A stretch of 64,000 bases of DNA from assembly GCA_036971475.1 (NCBI GenBank), contig JBAIZL010000005.1, positions 238,230,690-238,294,689 of the forward strand. Direction: 5' to 3'. The notes under the pieces are model-generated. The model made no database searches. It was not told where the DNA came from and saw nothing but the letters and a program-made list of their open reading frames with translations. Numbering within the stretch: position 1 is the stretch's first letter; the number at the start of each line of letters is the position of its first letter. Below, piece by piece: positions 11,629-25,078 of the stretch. The stretch comes from Prosapia bicincta. Taxonomy: Eukaryota; Arthropoda; Insecta; Hemiptera; Cercopidae. The position numbers and the translations under genes are program-made.

Positions 11629-13489
11629 TTATATAATAATCTGTTTCAATTTAAAATAAGATAGCTAAATGTTTTATTGACAAAGAGAAGACATTTGGAA
11701 TGCTTAAAATAACAGTTTGTTCATAATTAATTTTTAAAAATAATAAAGTCAAGGAAATTACTTCAAAATTATTAAAATTTTTATAGACAGAAATTTGGCC
11801 TAACACACCAGGGATGTTATTAAAAATTTCTAAAACTATTCAATATAAAGCTTGAGTGAAGATGTAGATTGCCACCACCTTTCCTAATGCTGTTTTTACT
11901 TTTTAAATTGTAATATGTTTATCAATCATAATTATTTATTTTTACGCAGTGGTGTAGATAGTACACCTGGCAATCCCTTGCAGCATAATGAGATGTTGGC
12001 TATCTGTTGTGTCTAGTAACTCCATACATATTTGTTCACCTATTGCATAGTTGAATTTGGTGTTGAGAGAAATGGGAGAGTTTTTACTGGGTATTTACGA
12101 TAATGCCTTTGTATAAATTCTCTTTAGGGCTCATTTCGATTTCCGCTTTCACACAGTGAAAGGTTTTTCTAGGAATTGCTATCAAAAACAAAATCCTCAA
12201 TTCTTTTTGTTAGAAAGTTTAAATGTTTTCTATCTATAATAATTATATTCCAAAATTCAAGTTTATATTTACTATTAATTTATTTCTGTTCTCTAAATCT
12301 GTAAAAGTAGGTTTTTGTAATGGTTTAGAACATGAATTTTGTTCTATCTTTTCCCACTTCATTTCACCCATTTGTTAAATGTAATGAATGTAGTGAAACC
12401 AGATGGCATTTTTAATCTATTCTATTTTTCACATCCCTTTATAACTTTGTTCATCCATCCTAGACCTGATGGACCCCTGCATTACGGGGTATTCTCTGTT
12501 TTTATCCTTTTAAATGAATAAGTCAAAGAGATGGAAAATATAAGAAACTTTACATTTAATTGTGACAATTTCTAATAATTTATTCTAAAAACAAAAATTA
12601 TTAAAGAATAAACAGAATGACTAAAGCATAAAACAAGACACTTTGGTAACAATATTTTAAAAATGTGTGTGAATTGCTAATAAAGTTGAAAGATTTTGTC
12701 TCAGGAACATTTCTTACAATTTTCTTCATTTTAACTTAATGGAAAGTTTTAGGATATAATATCATAAACAATATTACAAGTTTTAACTAAAAATATTTGC
12801 TGAAAATTATGGATAATAAAATGCACTAGTTAAATAAAACACATTCTTTCATTCTATCTTCAACTGGAGATATTAGTATAGGCCTACATTTACACAAGTT
12901 AACATTTATAATAATGTGTAAAAGCTTGCTTACAGTAGTACTTGCTTTAGATATTTCATAGGGATATCCTTTTCAAGAGTTGATACAGGGATGCATCTCT
13001 CAAAACTGTTATCCTCATTTAACATCAAAAGGAAAATCCATACTTTTCATGTTAACGTTTAATGTTACATGTTATTGCACGTAATTTTTTTTTGACTAAT
13101 TTTCTGGAACATACAGTACATTTTTGTAGTGTCACTGAGAGATTGGTGTGGATTAGAAGCTTGGATGATGAATTTTGCTACATCCCAATGAAATACAAGA
13201 TTTAACTTCTTTATCACAAGATGGTGCCAACAATAACCTCTAAAGTTGGTTGTAATCATTTTGATTTCCCTGATAAAAAGAACTTAGTGGAAACTATTAA
13301 CTTTCTATGCAGATGCATTTAAAAACTATCGTTTCTTTGATGAAGCTTATCCTCAGAAGTAGTTCTTTGAAAAATTACGTACCAAATAACATTTACATTA
13401 ACTTAGTAAATTGTTACTAAGTCAAAAAAAGTATTTACTTAATATTAGTATTTACTTAATAACAATGAGCAATTTTTTTTTTAAATGTA
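11629..13489. other. no recognisable feature
   Basis: AT-rich, with no convincing coding or repeat signal beyond short low-complexity runs. Confidence 0.5.
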
Positions 13490-13895
13490 AAGTCCTATTG
13501 AGGTCAGCAAAGAAAAATTTTATCATTATTTATTTCCAGTTTGTTTCTTTATTTTATTCTTTTCATTCATTTTTAACCCTAACTACTATTTATAATATTG
13601 TGTGATAGCCATTGCAACAGTTTAAGGTCATACCAGTTTGAGGTTTTGATGGCAACCAGATGAAGGGAAAAATTCATATACATCTTTCAGGAATATATCT
13701 CTAGGTATTGGAGGGTGCCAAAGCGTGCTAGACTTCGAACATGGAGATACTCAATCGGATAGATCCCCCAAATTTTTATAATTTAATTATTGAATAAATA
13801 TTTGAAAAACTGTATTAACATCAATTGTCATCCACTATAAGTTTAAACAAATGTATTTGAACTTGATTGGATGAATAAAAACATATTTTATTAAT
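13490..13895 (+). repeat. SINE-like dispersed repeat, copy 1
   Basis: It shares its whole length with 48915-49400 (+) and 15895-16390 (-). Shared landmarks are GCAACAGTTTAAGG, AACCAGATG, TATTGGA, a CTAGACTT(C/T)GAAC block, and the tail CATCAATTGTCATCCACTAT then GGATGAATAAAAAC. A GTTCAAAT-type B box is visible in the sister copies, suggesting a tRNA-like segment. Confidence 0.6.
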
Positions 13896-15894
13896 TACAC
13901 ATAGAACGAATTTAGAAACAAAAAGAAATCACACTTCTTCATATATTAACACATTAAAGGTGAAATATTGACTCACTTCATGTTGAATGGCAATTGATAT
14001 CAAATATCATATAATGTATAGGTAGTACAAACATCAGCAGTGTTGTCAAACTATCAACAAATATTTCTTTCATTTAGACCACTGTGGAAATCTAGTATGT
14101 GACCATATACAAGAGTAAATATAGTTTAGCAATTAAAAATAGATTAATAGTTATCTGAAGATATTTTAAGCAATACTATACATAGAACTTCAGTTCATGC
14201 TTTATGATTTAGGAAGATATTTTTAACTACCAAATTCTATAAATGGATCTGAATCATTTAAAATGTTCCAGTTTTCATTGACCTAATGAATTTTTTTTTT
14301 AAATAAAAAATAAACAGGCAACGTATAAACAAAATTGTTATTATTGTAAAAGTATTGTTAAGGATGAAACATTCAATTAGTTTTTTGAAATATTTGGTAC
14401 CATGAAATGTTATTTCTAGATTTAAAACATAATTCCTTTGTTTAACACAGAGAAGTCAATAAGGCTGTTATGGGGAGGAAAATAAATCGTAAAAAGGAAA
14501 TAAATAGATTTTAGCTTTCATTTTTTATTGGCTGGGGAAAATTATAATCATACCTGAACTGCCACCTCATAGTACTTTGCCTGAGGTAGATCTACTCATG
14601 TCTTTGGATTTAACTCCTCACTGACTCTTATGTTTAGATCTAAGAGTATAAAGTATAGTTTGATAACTGTCACCTAAAGGAACTTAACAACAAAAGGATC
14701 TCAGTTGAAACAGACACACCATGATCTGAAATAAACCTCAACATTTTATATGAGATAGGTGCTACTTGGAAACTTTTAAATTTTTAAAGGTATAACATTC
14801 ATTAATTCAAGTTCAAAACAAATCATGTAATCAAATTCAATTTGTTATTTTTAAGTATTATTAACAATATTTGGTAAAATAAAAAAGTAAACCAATATAG
14901 AAAATTATTTTCAGTTATTTTACATGTTTTAATATGAAGTAATTATAACAACCTGTGGACCAGACTGAAAAACATATGATAATACTAATTCAACTAGTTT
15001 TTGATAAAGAAACATTTTAATTTAATTAATAACATTTATTATAAATGAACATAAATATAATATTATTATTTTTAAAATGTTACTATTTAAAACAATTTTG
15101 AAAAATATAATTCAGAAAACATTCAATATATTTTGTAATTACATATATTGTATGTTGTTTCTTATAAATAAAGTATTACTTTTGGGATATATTTATTCTA
15201 AATATTAATAACAAAAAACTTTAACAAATGTGGATTATAAAATTTAACAATGCCTTAAAAGATGAAATGCTCATATTCTTCGTAGTTTATAAATATTATA
15301 ATTATTTCAAGAAAACAGTACACTTATACTTTTTGTTACTTAATAATTAATATTTAAAATAAATACCAATTAATTATTTTTAGATAAAAATATTTTATTA
15401 TTTTAAAAGGAAATAGGTGAAGGTAAGGTTAAAAGAAAACTATAACGAAGTGTTGTAAGCGTTCAGTTGCATCATGTGCTCGGGAAAACTGCCAATGAGA
15501 ACTTTCAATGACAGTTAAAATCACTATTGAAAACTAGCCAAGAACCTATTTCAAATTTGATTAAATTTAACTTTCACTGAATTATTTATTTTACTAAATA
15601 AGAACAATAATACAAAAAATGTTTTGCTTTAATTTATATGCTACCACAATGCAAGAAACTTTGTTAAAATTTTTAATATATAACATTTTTTTGTCAAAAC
15701 AAATTCTTTGTCAATAGTAATATTTTTAATCAAATATATTTCTATGATTAAAATCCAAAATGTGTAGCCTCTCTGCAATATCATCATAATAAAGGTTTCT
15801 TGTGCAGTTTGGATTATTCTGGATGTTTTCAATGGTCAAAATAAAATAAATACATTGTTTTGAATTTAATAATTAACAAGTTGTATGAAAATAA
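13896..15894. other. no recognisable feature
   Basis: Very AT-rich non-coding sequence. Confidence 0.5.
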
Positions 15895-16390
15895 TTTATT
15901 AAATTTCTTCTATTAGCTCACACTCTCCTGATGTATATCTTTTACAAATTTTCAATTGTTAATAAAATAAGTTTTTATTCATCCAATCAAGTTCAAATAC
16001 ATTTTTTTAAAAATGAATAGTGGATGAGTATTGATGTTGATAAAGTTTTTTCAAATATTTATTCAATACTTCAGTATTAAAAATGTGGTGGTCTATCTGG
16101 ATTTGAACTATGAATCTTCATGTTCAAAGTCTAGAGGGCTTTGGCACCAAGCCAACTCTCCAATACCAAAAAATTAATTTATCAGACGTATATGAATTCC
16201 CCCCCCCATCTGATTTTTGCCGAAGCCTCTATCCTACATCCTTTAACTGCTGCCATGGTTACCACAAATTTCATAAATAGTGCTGTAAGGAATAAAAATG
16301 AATGAAACGAATAAAATTAACAATCAAACTTGAAATAAACAATGATAAATTTTTGTTTTTCTTAACCTCAGTAGGAATTTACTTGAATTT
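15895..16390 (-). repeat. SINE-like dispersed repeat, copy 2
   Basis: Reverse-orientation copy of the 13490 and 48915 repeat. On the minus strand it contains TTGGCTTGGTGCCAAAG and AGTTCAAATCC, reading as the A-box region and B box of a tRNA-derived promoter. Its tail carries the shared GATGAATAAAAAC. Confidence 0.6.
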
Positions 16391-16943
16391 TTTTTTATTA
16401 CTTGTTCTAATTTTATAGAAGGAATTTATTTATGTAGGTATTACCTTTATAACACAATAAAAAAAACCACATAAATGCTTAGGTAAAAAAAATATTTGTT
16501 TATTATTCACAATAATGCCAAATTACAGTTTCCTGTTGAAAATAAAATAACGGTATTTAATCTTTAGAAGATCCTAACCAAAGAATGCAAGAAAAAATTA
16601 GTGACTTTTTCATAAATTATCTTAAAAATGATATATTTTTAAAAAATAGAATTTTTTTAAAGAATTGTACATTAGGTGTTTAGAAATTATTACTTATAGT
16701 TTTTATTCAATTATTGGCTGAAAAATTTGACAATATGGTTATATGCATTAAAAACTGTCTATTAATTTTATATTTATTTTTTTCTATTTAAAAAATATTA
16801 GTAATACAGTCACTTTTCTATTATTCTCTAATATTTTTTAAAAATTCAGAATACTGACAAAGGGCAATGTTTCTTCAGACAATGTCTCAGCGGTTATAAA
16901 CTATCTCTATCAAAATCATTACTTTCTCTTCACCCCCATGCAG

Positions 16944-17047
16944 GTTTTAGGAGGGGCAGGTAAAATTCCATGTTATTCCCTGGAGAACCAAACTGGCCTG
17001 CTGCTCTGTTACCCGCACTACTACAATGAATTGGAGTGGACTTGCAG
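16944..17047 (+). CDS. orphan exon candidate, unknown gene
   Basis: A strong acceptor (CTTTCTCTTCACCCCCATGCAG, ending 16943) precedes a 104-bp, relatively GC-rich block that ends at a strong donor CAG|GTAAAG (17048). One frame is open throughout (it begins VLGGAGKIPCYSLENQTG and ends NELEWTCR); the other two have stops. I recognise no family, and no flanking exon in a compatible phase was found. It could be an exon of a gene lying between the two host genes, a non-coding RNA exon, or chance. Confidence 0.3.
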
Positions 17048-17049
17048 GT

Positions 17050-19584
17050 AAAGGTATAATTTTTTAAGCTGGTACTTGGGGCCTGCGGGCCTTGTCGAGA
17101 GGCTGAGGTCGATGAGAGGGTGGAGTTGCTTGGTCATTTTCAAAAACATCGACTCTTACAATCCCGCTGGCTCATAGGATCGACTCGTTATTTTGTTACT
17201 TATTAATACTGTTGAATGTTTAGTAAAATAACAACAAATGAAAATGTGTGCTAATAGGATTGTCCAAGTGTTGGGACTGGTAGGAGATGATTTATGGCCC
17301 TGATGAGGGATGACAGTGCCTGATATTTTATAGATGACTAATACACAATTTTTAGCTAAGAGCCAATTGCCAGTTTATTAAATTTGACCTATATGTGTAG
17401 TGATGGAGATTATGGAGTATATTAGTTTGTCTACTTTAGATTATTTCTAATTTTATATTAGAACAACTTTCGATTTACATTGGAGGCATTTTATTTCAAA
17501 TAATTTTCTTTAAGATAGGTTTTACAATATTTAATCTTTTCAAAAAAAGATGTTTGTGTCATTTTCTTCAGGATTTTTTTATAAATTTACTATTTTGTTT
17601 TCCTCTCTGAAGATAACTTTAAAAAAAATATTTTCATTGACTTTCAAATTTAAATTTGATTAGTATTATTTAGGTATAAAAGGTAAATTATATGTTGAAA
17701 ACAATAATTTATTCATTATTCTTGTTTTATCAGTTTTCAGTAAATTTTAATTGTAATGCGTCCACACTTTAAAAACATACAAAATTTACATAATCAACTC
17801 CACACTATTTGTCAAATTTTGTATTTGTCACACTTTAATTCAGATAACAGTGGCACAGATAACACACCCTTGCAGTGTGTGGAGGGAGGTGCAACAGTTT
17901 AAGGGGCATGCCCCAGGTACAGTATCACATTAATAAAGCACCTGGAAAAAACTTTTATTAAAAATTCAGTTTTTATAAAAAATAGTTGGGTCAAAAGTAA
18001 TTACAAACAGATAGAACATTTTCTGTTTTAAACCGTTATAAAAACCTGCCTTTGCGAATTTTGAGTACATAAATAACTAATAAAAACAAATTTTAATTTC
18101 AGGACATAATCATAATTAGAAAAACTTTCCAAACAGAAAATCAGTAAGTTTTGTGCAATTAGCTTTGACAATAATTTCTAAAAACGGACTAAACTGTGTG
18201 AAAACTGACATCAAAATGGACAAGCTGAGCCCTATCAGGTATTCCTGCAATAGTATTAGAGTCAATATCAAGAAAAAGCTCTTCCATTCCCTTCCACAAC
18301 AATTCAATGACATAGTACTGAAGGAGTACAAATAAATATGTGTAGGTGAAGGATTGAGAGGAGTAACTGAAGCCGACAATTAAGGACTCACTCATTATGA
18401 TGTGGAGGGGGGCTCTAGGGAGGTTATCTATGCCACTACCACATAGTATTAAAATTTTAAAATGTAGAACTAAATTAATTTAACATTAATGGTTGAATGA
18501 TCAAGCTAGTAAATGAATGACTAGCTTCATTTTTATGTGGAAACTAAACTGATGTCAATATGGTAGTTAAATCCATTTTTTAAAATTAGGTTGTGATAAA
18601 ATATTATACAATCTTAATTTAACATGTTATCTCTATAATCCCTGTATTTGGGGGAGTGGTCACAGGTTTTTGTTACTTTTTTCCATGCCTCCCTACTAAC
18701 TCTAGAATGCAATAAGAGTTACTATGTGACTATCACAACAAGTAAAGCCAAGAGGTTTGATATTTTTTAAGCTTTTAATTTTAACCATATTTTTTGAGAT
18801 CTTCTTAAGAGAGGTAGCACACAAATTATTAGTGCTAATATATTGATTGATACTTTAATTAAAGTTAATTACAATCGTTTGATTGAAAATGTTTTAAAAT
18901 ACCAAAATATATTACCTAAACACTTTTAATAGTGGTCAAAATTTAAGAACGTACTATAGTTATTGAATATTTTGAACTAGAAAGGTTGGTGGTATTTAAT
19001 ACCAAATAAGGTGTCATGGCCCAAAAGATCGTTTCTGTGGAATTTTGGAGTGTGTATCAACGGTTGATCTAACATAACTAGGGTCAGTTTCAACAATTTT
19101 CATTGTCTTCACCATAACAAGAACCTAAATTGATTAATTTTTACATGTGTGGAATGGACATGTTTATTTTTATGAATAAAATGTATTCAACATAGCATTA
19201 TTTCCACCAAAAACAACATTAAACGATTTTTTTACAATTCGCAAACTCCTGACTGGAAATTTTTTTGTAATGATTGCAATTCCCTATTTGTTTAGCATTT
19301 GCTATTACAATAAGTAAAACACAGGATCAAAAAATGAACACATGTGGAATATATTTAGAAATTTCATGTTTTTCACATGTATATTGCAAGCCTTTTTATA
19401 AAGGATTTCAAAGAACTTTTCATTTTTGCAAAAAATGGGAAAACTGTATTACTCCTCAATTAGTTATATAATAAAAAACTATGACTTATAGTTCTAATTA
19501 ATTAAAAATAATTTTGATCTAATTCTGCATAACTATTTGTACTTTGGTTACTTTTGATTTAAGAAAAAATAATGGAAAAGAAGT
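17050..19584. other. no recognisable feature
   Basis: Mostly AT-rich. The overlapping short ORFs at 18116-18395 on both strands show no family signal. Confidence 0.5.
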
Positions 19585-19904
19585 GTTTAGAACAGGGTTG
19601 CTCAACCTTTTTGGAACGGTGGGCCAATTAAGTGCTCATTTTCCTCAAGCCGGACCACAGGATTAAAATTTGTTGAGTTTAACAATTAGAATGTGTTATC
19701 TAGTTGTGGTTAACTTTTAAATATAGCCTACATTTTAAATTATAATGTAAGTATACATACACAGCCACTTTATAATTTATGATAGCCTACATACCTGTAA
19801 CAACGTATCCATTTATCAAATTCTCTATCTTGTTAATGTTACAATGTTGATACTTGCAGCAAGTATTAATGTTACTATTTATTAGGAATATACTGTGGTT
19901 GAAT

Positions 19905-19987
19905 TTAATAATAAATACACAAAAACCTCTTAACCACAATAAATAAAGAAAGTTTGTTGTTAAGAAGTTTTTGTGTATTTATTATTA
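19905..19987. repeat. hairpin inside hAT element
   Basis: TTAATAATAAATACACAAAAAC... at the left returns as its complement at the right end (arms about 28 nt, one or two mismatches, spacer near 25 nt). Confidence 0.75.
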
Positions 19988-20098
19988 AGTATTAATGTTT
20001 ACTACACTTATTAATCATACTACATCAGGATTCAAAACATAAACGACTTTTAACTTCAAAATTAAAAACCATGAAATGAATTCTGAAAAGTGTTAATG

Positions 20099-20500
20099 TT
20101 AGTGGAACATTTGACACTCTTTTTCTTTCGATAATTGTTCAATGTCTATTTTAATGTTTGTAGTTACTATTTTCAGTGTTGATTCTAAGTAAATGTCAGT
20201 TAAACCCGTACAAGCTTTAGATTTGATATATTTCATTAACAAAAATGCATGCTCACAAATGAAAGTACCACCAAACGAACAAGACATTTTTAAAAATAAT
20301 TCTTGCAGATTAACCATTTCTACAGGCAAGTAATTTTTGTAGAAATCTAATAATGGAACGCCACAGAATTTTGACTTTAAATGAATCATGTGCTGCAGAT
20401 CAATAAGTTCCATTTGAATATTGTGTGGTGCACCCATACAATCAACACTGAACGGCGACGCAAAGATTTCAAATAACTTTTCAGAATTTATTAAGATCAT
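20099..20500 (-). pseudogene. hAT transposase, C-terminal remnant
   Basis: 133 codons remain. The N-terminal half reads FSVDCMGAPHNIQMELIDLQ and the C-terminal half CEHAFLLMKYIKS followed by LTDIYLESTLKI. These are hallmarks of the hAT C-terminal dimerisation region in the ZBED5/GTF2IRD2-related subgroup, where the segment between them is normally LPKFYKSLLP-like, seen here as LLDFYKNYLPVE. The BED zinc finger and the catalytic acidic residues of the upstream part are missing. An immobile fossil. Confidence 0.85.
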
Positions 20501-20983
20501 GAATTATGTTCCTTCAAACACGGCATTATATTAATATATTTAGTGAAGTCCAAGATGTTATCAGCATCTGTTGAATTCATCTCAATAAACTAAGGGAAGT
20601 TAACCCAAACTCCATTTCCCATTTGGCCGCCCCACACTTACAACCTCTTTTCAAACACTCTCATAAGAAACTGACAAGTGAATTAAATTGTTTCTGCCTT
20701 GAAGTTTGATATTCAATTCGTTCATATGTTGCATAATAGCGAAATAAAATGCCAAGTCACATAACCGGTCTCAATTTCTTCACGTACACATAGAGTACAT
20801 TAAGATTAAAGATTTTCATAACCACGTCAGTATTGGTTGTACAATGTACATATGAACAGAATGTGCTCGCTTATGCCTTTCCCTATGAAATAGCATTACA
20901 TTCAAAAGCAACATTTTAGATTGGCCAGCGGGCTGTAAAAAACCAATGTCGGGGGCCGTGGGTTGTGCACCCCAGGTTTAGAA

Positions 20984-22040
20984 TATAGCTAATTGTTGAA
21001 TACGATAATAATCATAAACACAGTGTGAAAAATAATACATCTGATTAAAAAGGTACAACCATTAATACCATTTATTAATTGTCATCATTTAATAGTTAAA
21101 TAATAAAACAAAAATGAAAACATGATCTCAAATTAAAATACAATATCTTTTTAATATATAAAATACGTTACAACACTATATTCATCCCTAATCTTAAGAG
21201 GTTCTGATGCACATTGAAAAGGAGAATATAAAGCCTTTATTCCTAAAGGGGTGGAAATTGTTTGGAATTGAAAGAAATTCTTGCAGCATTATATATTTTG
21301 CACATTAATGGTAAATTTAGAAGTTACCTCTGAAAAAAACAAGTAATATAAACAAAACAATTTTCAAGTAAATTTCTACTTAGGTCAACAAAGACAAATC
21401 TTATTTTAGTTACTTTTTATTAAATATTCACAATTAATATAAATAGAGTAACATAACCTATGCCATAAAATGGCTGTTCTACTACATAACATGAAATCAA
21501 CTGTTTTATAAAATCATAGGTTATCTCTTATTTTATAAAATAGGACACCAAATACTTTACTTTTATCACCAAATAGGACAAAATAACTATATTGTGTTCC
21601 TTACTATTTAGTATACCCTCTTTAGTAAAAAGTTGTTTTCTCCCATATAAAACTAAAATTAATTCATTATTAAATTTAATTAATGAATTATGTATTTGGA
21701 AAAACTGTATTGTAATCGTGTCATGCACTGAAAGTAAAACAAAAAATTTGAACTTGAGAGGACGAATAATAAGTATTTTATTAACGATTGAAAATTTGAA
21801 CAAGATTAATATTATGGAGAGTGTGAACTAAGGGAAAGAAATGAATAAAACAGCTGATATAATATATCTTAGGAACTGAACATTTTATTTTATTGACTAA
21901 ATATAGTTTGATGCTTAGTTTAGCAATTTTATGACTAAAATACTTGACTAAACCATAGACTTACTGGTATTTCTCATCAGTCACATATTTTGAACTAATT
22001 CATTGGGTTGTTCAATCCTTAGAGAGAAGCTCTATTATTT
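20984..22040. other. AT-rich sequence with a SINE tail fragment
   Basis: About 21760-21840 repeats the SINE tail seen after 49310 (AGTATTTTATTAACGATTGAAAATTTG, then GAGAGTGTGAACTA), so a 3' fragment of that family ends here. Nothing else is recognised. Confidence 0.45.
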
Positions 22041-22046
22041 TGGGAT

Positions 22047-22195
22047 ATAACAAATTTTGGCCCTATCATATTAGAAATACAAAGTAATTATTTTCTATAT
22101 AGATTGCAAAAACAGATTTCTATATATATTTTTTGTAATCTATACACAAAATAATTACTCTGTATTTCTAATACGATAGGGCCAAAATTTGTTAT
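22047..22195. mobile_element. foldback MITE
   Basis: A 149-bp near-perfect palindrome: ATAACAAATTTTGGCCCTAT at the left is matched by its complement at the right, and pairing continues for about 65 bp (one or two mismatches) to a small loop. No ORF. The superfamily is undetermined. Confidence 0.75.
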
Positions 22196-22826
22196 GTCGC
22201 AACATAGTCCAGTTTGTTATTCAATATTCACATTTTTTAAATAGCTTTTCAAAATTAATTCATAATAAACTTGAAAACCCTAACAATTATACATTTCTAT
22301 GAAAATCAGTATGATGAGAAATAATGGAGTAATATATATATAGAAAGGAAACACTTTAAAAAGTAAGTATGTTTATGATTAATAGCTGGCTCAGAATAAA
22401 GTAGCACATATGACATTTTTATATTCAAGAAAAACATTCAAGGATAAATTGGTATGGCATTCTAAATTTCTGATAAAGCCTTTAAAAATATGTTGAGTAT
22501 AATAATTTTCTGCCAATACTAACCATTTGTCTTTTCTACTATCACAATGTCTTTAGTTAATGTATTTTTGATACATTAACTAAAAGTTGATGTAAAATGA
22601 CATACTAAAAAACAGAACTGCAAAAATTTTTCAGTGAATGCGAATGAACGAGCTCATTTGAAACAAGTAAACTAAAGAAGACTAGATATATCAGAAATGA
22701 ATGTTACTAAATTTATAATGAAAAGTAATTTATTTTCACATTTATAAAAATGTTGTTCGAAAGTCTATATCAAGTACAAATTGATAATCAACATTGTTAA
22801 TATATTTACGATATATAATGTATTTA

Positions 22827-22831
<5 letters not shown>

Positions 22832-22897
<66 letters not shown>
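22832..22897. repeat. (TA)n microsatellite
   Basis: Pure alternating TA tract directly before a PLE fragment. Similar tracts: 23336-23375, 23863-23913, 24479-24537, 24658-24677, 24763-24805, 28569-28596, 29948-30027, 35007-35061, 36270-36333, 37205-37274 and 47315-47390. Frames of repeated Ile-Tyr across them are artefacts. Confidence 0.98.
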
Positions 22898-22900
<3 letters not shown>

Positions 22901-23333
22901 AGATACCAACCAGAAGAAATATGCCCCACACTTAATAACGGAATATACAAAATCGAATGCCCAGACTGTAATAAAATATACATAGGCCAAACAAAAAAGA
23001 AATTAAAAGACAGATATCAAGAACACCTCAATGCATACATCAAACCTGAAATTTATAACTCAAACTTAGCCACACAAACTTAGCCAAATCAAAAAACGAT
23101 AAATTATTCAATCTAATAGACAATATTAACCCCAAAACGAATGTTAAAAACTCGCACAGTACAGTGAATCTAAAAATAGAAGTTAAGAGTACACCAAGGT
23201 CAATGGCAAATTCCACGCAGCTCGCAGTCCAAAACACTGTTCAGTATGCCCGAGGATGGAGACACTAACCAGTCTTTGAAAGTACTCGCATAAATACCAA
23301 GTAAGATTCTTGTTTAAGTACATAAGTGAAAGT

Positions 23334-23335
<2 letters not shown>
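22898..23335 (+). pseudogene. Penelope-like element fragment with GIY-YIG domain
   Basis: The plus strand encodes NNGIYKIECPDCNKIYIGQT then KDRYQEHLNAYI, the GIY-YIG endonuclease that ends PLE proteins (Gly-Ile-Tyr, CxxC, Tyr-Ile-Gly, then Arg and His/Glu). A stop interrupts after 23083; residual homologous sequence runs on to about 23300. No reverse transcriptase remains. It belongs to a different family from the long ORF at 26505 and is closer to the minus-strand piece at 28610-29102 (YIGQTKKKLK shared). Confidence 0.8.
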
Positions 23336-23379
<44 letters not shown>

Positions 23380-23399
23380 CTATAATATGTATTCTTGTG

Positions 23400-23857
23400 T
23401 AATAATAAAGAAATAAGATAAATTACAAATACAAGAATAATTTATTGAATATACAATTCAAAGATTTTAGTTTGCAAACAGTACAAATATCATCAGGAAT
23501 AAAGAATTAAAATCAATCCTTTTAGATATTAGATGTGCTGCAACATTTGATGTTTTTGTATTTTTATTTTTGAATGCTCTGTAATGTTCACATAAACATG
23601 AATTACCAAATTACGAAAATAACCTAACCATACTCGAAATAAATAATAACCCAAGAGAGCTAAACTCACTAGAAAAATACCACATTTATAAAAACATACA
23701 CAACAATTTAATGAACCTACAGACAACATATGCAGACGATGTACTATTTAAAAACATTATATACGAGACTCAAGAAGAAATATGTATGACGTCAACAAAT
23801 ACCAACATTACGGACCGAACATTCACATCAGAAAAATAGAGAAAAATAATCATATTT

Positions 23858-23862
<5 letters not shown>
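23400..23862. pseudogene. chimeric PLE fragments, two head-to-head pieces
   Basis: About 23525-23590 is a minus-strand piece of the PLE whose intact copy is at 26505-28466; from 23592 the same element resumes on the plus strand. It encodes NYENNLTILEINNNP, then LNSLEKYHIYKNIHNN, and ends at a stop near 23839 just before a (TA)n tract. The left flank (23460-23500, minus) carries a degraded hammerhead: CTGATGA at 23496-23490, but its GAAA has become TAAA. Confidence 0.7.
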
Positions 23863-23913
<51 letters not shown>

Positions 23914-23915
<2 letters not shown>

Positions 23916-24475
23916 TGATATTTAACACTGTCCATTATTTTTCCGTTGCACTGACTTTATGAAGTTATTATTATTACTTGTAAATAATTTTTTCCACCAC
24001 TAAATCCAATAATTTTACTTTATGTGATGAGGTACCTATCGGTCACTTGACCATTGTCGAATCACTGAATTAATTTTCTCTATTTTTCTGATGTGGATGT
24101 TCGGCCCATAATGTTAACATTTGTTGACATCATACATATTTCTTCTTGAGTCTTGTGTACAATGTTTTTGAATAGTACGTCGTCTGCATATATTGTCTGT
24201 AGGTTCATTAAAACATACACAACAATTTAATGAACCCACAGACAACATATGCAGACAACGTACTATTCAAAAACATTATACATGCGACTCAAGAAGAAAT
24301 ATGTATGACGTCAACAAATACCAACATCATGGACCGAACATCCACACCAGAAAAATAGAGAACATTAATTCAGTGATTCGACAATGGTTAAGTGACCGAA
24401 AGGTGCTGCACCACATAAGGTAAAATTATTGCACTTAGTGGTGGAAAAAAATTATTTACAAATAATAATAATAAC

Positions 24476-24478
<3 letters not shown>
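23914..24478. repeat. head-to-head pair of PLE 3' ends
   Basis: A minus-strand copy (about 23914-24212) and a plus-strand copy (about 24213-24478) of the last ~270 bp of the PLE meet at their truncated ends, both encoding IHNNLMN(P/L)QTTYAD. They are similar but not identical. Each carries the hammerhead-shaped fold (24023-24066 minus; 24372-24415 plus), and each outer end runs into (TA)n. Confidence 0.75.
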
Positions 24479-24541
<63 letters not shown>

Positions 24542-24760
24542 TATTAACCTTCAAAGATTGATAGTATCTTCATTGTCGCATAGATACCAAGTAAGATTCT
24601 TGTTTAACTACATAGTGAAAGTGATAAGTGAATTCAAGAAAACAGTATTGCAAAGTTAATATATATATATATATATAAATAACAAAATATGTATTCTTGT
24701 GTAACAATGAAAAACTAACATGTGTATAATTCAATAAACTATTCATGAATTTGTATTTTT

Positions 24761-24807
<47 letters not shown>

Positions 24808-25078
24808 TTGATATTTAACATTATCCATTGTTTTTCCGTTGCACTGACTTTATGAAGTTAATATATTACTATTTTTGAGTAATTTTATCCACCATTAAGT
24901 GCAATAATTTTACCTTGAGTGATGAGGCACCTTTCGGTCTTTGACCATTGTCGAATCACTGATTGTTCTCTGCTGTGGATGCTACGTCCGTGAAGCTGGT
25001 GTTTGTTGAAGTTACGCGCACTATTTCTTGATCTGTGTGTATGATGTTTCTGTATAGTATGTCTTCTGTATATGTTGT

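Larger units (their letters stand above)
19593..20975 (-). mobile_element. hAT transposon with 8-bp target duplication
   Basis: The ends are imperfect inverted repeats (CAGGGTTGCTCAACC at the left; complement of the right end CTGGGGTGCACAACC, 12 of 15 identical). The 8-bp duplication GTTTAGAA is exact (19585-19592 and 20976-20983). Inside is the C-terminal part of a transposase on the minus strand. At 1.4 kb it is too short for a complete hAT element. Confidence 0.9.

Noticed and set aside
18116..18395. Opposed short ORFs resembling a gene
   Set aside because: No domain, no splice structure, and the frames on both strands exclude one another.
23470..23500. Active hammerhead
   Set aside because: The CTGATGA core is present, but GAAA has become TAAA and stem II has a terminal mismatch, so it is a decayed copy.
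22742..24659. ORFs of repeated Ile-Tyr (for example 22781-23083, 24429-24659, 29793-30041, 47216-47404)
   Set aside because: They are translations of (TA)n microsatellites, not proteins; only the non-repetitive tail of 22781-23083 is real PLE sequence.
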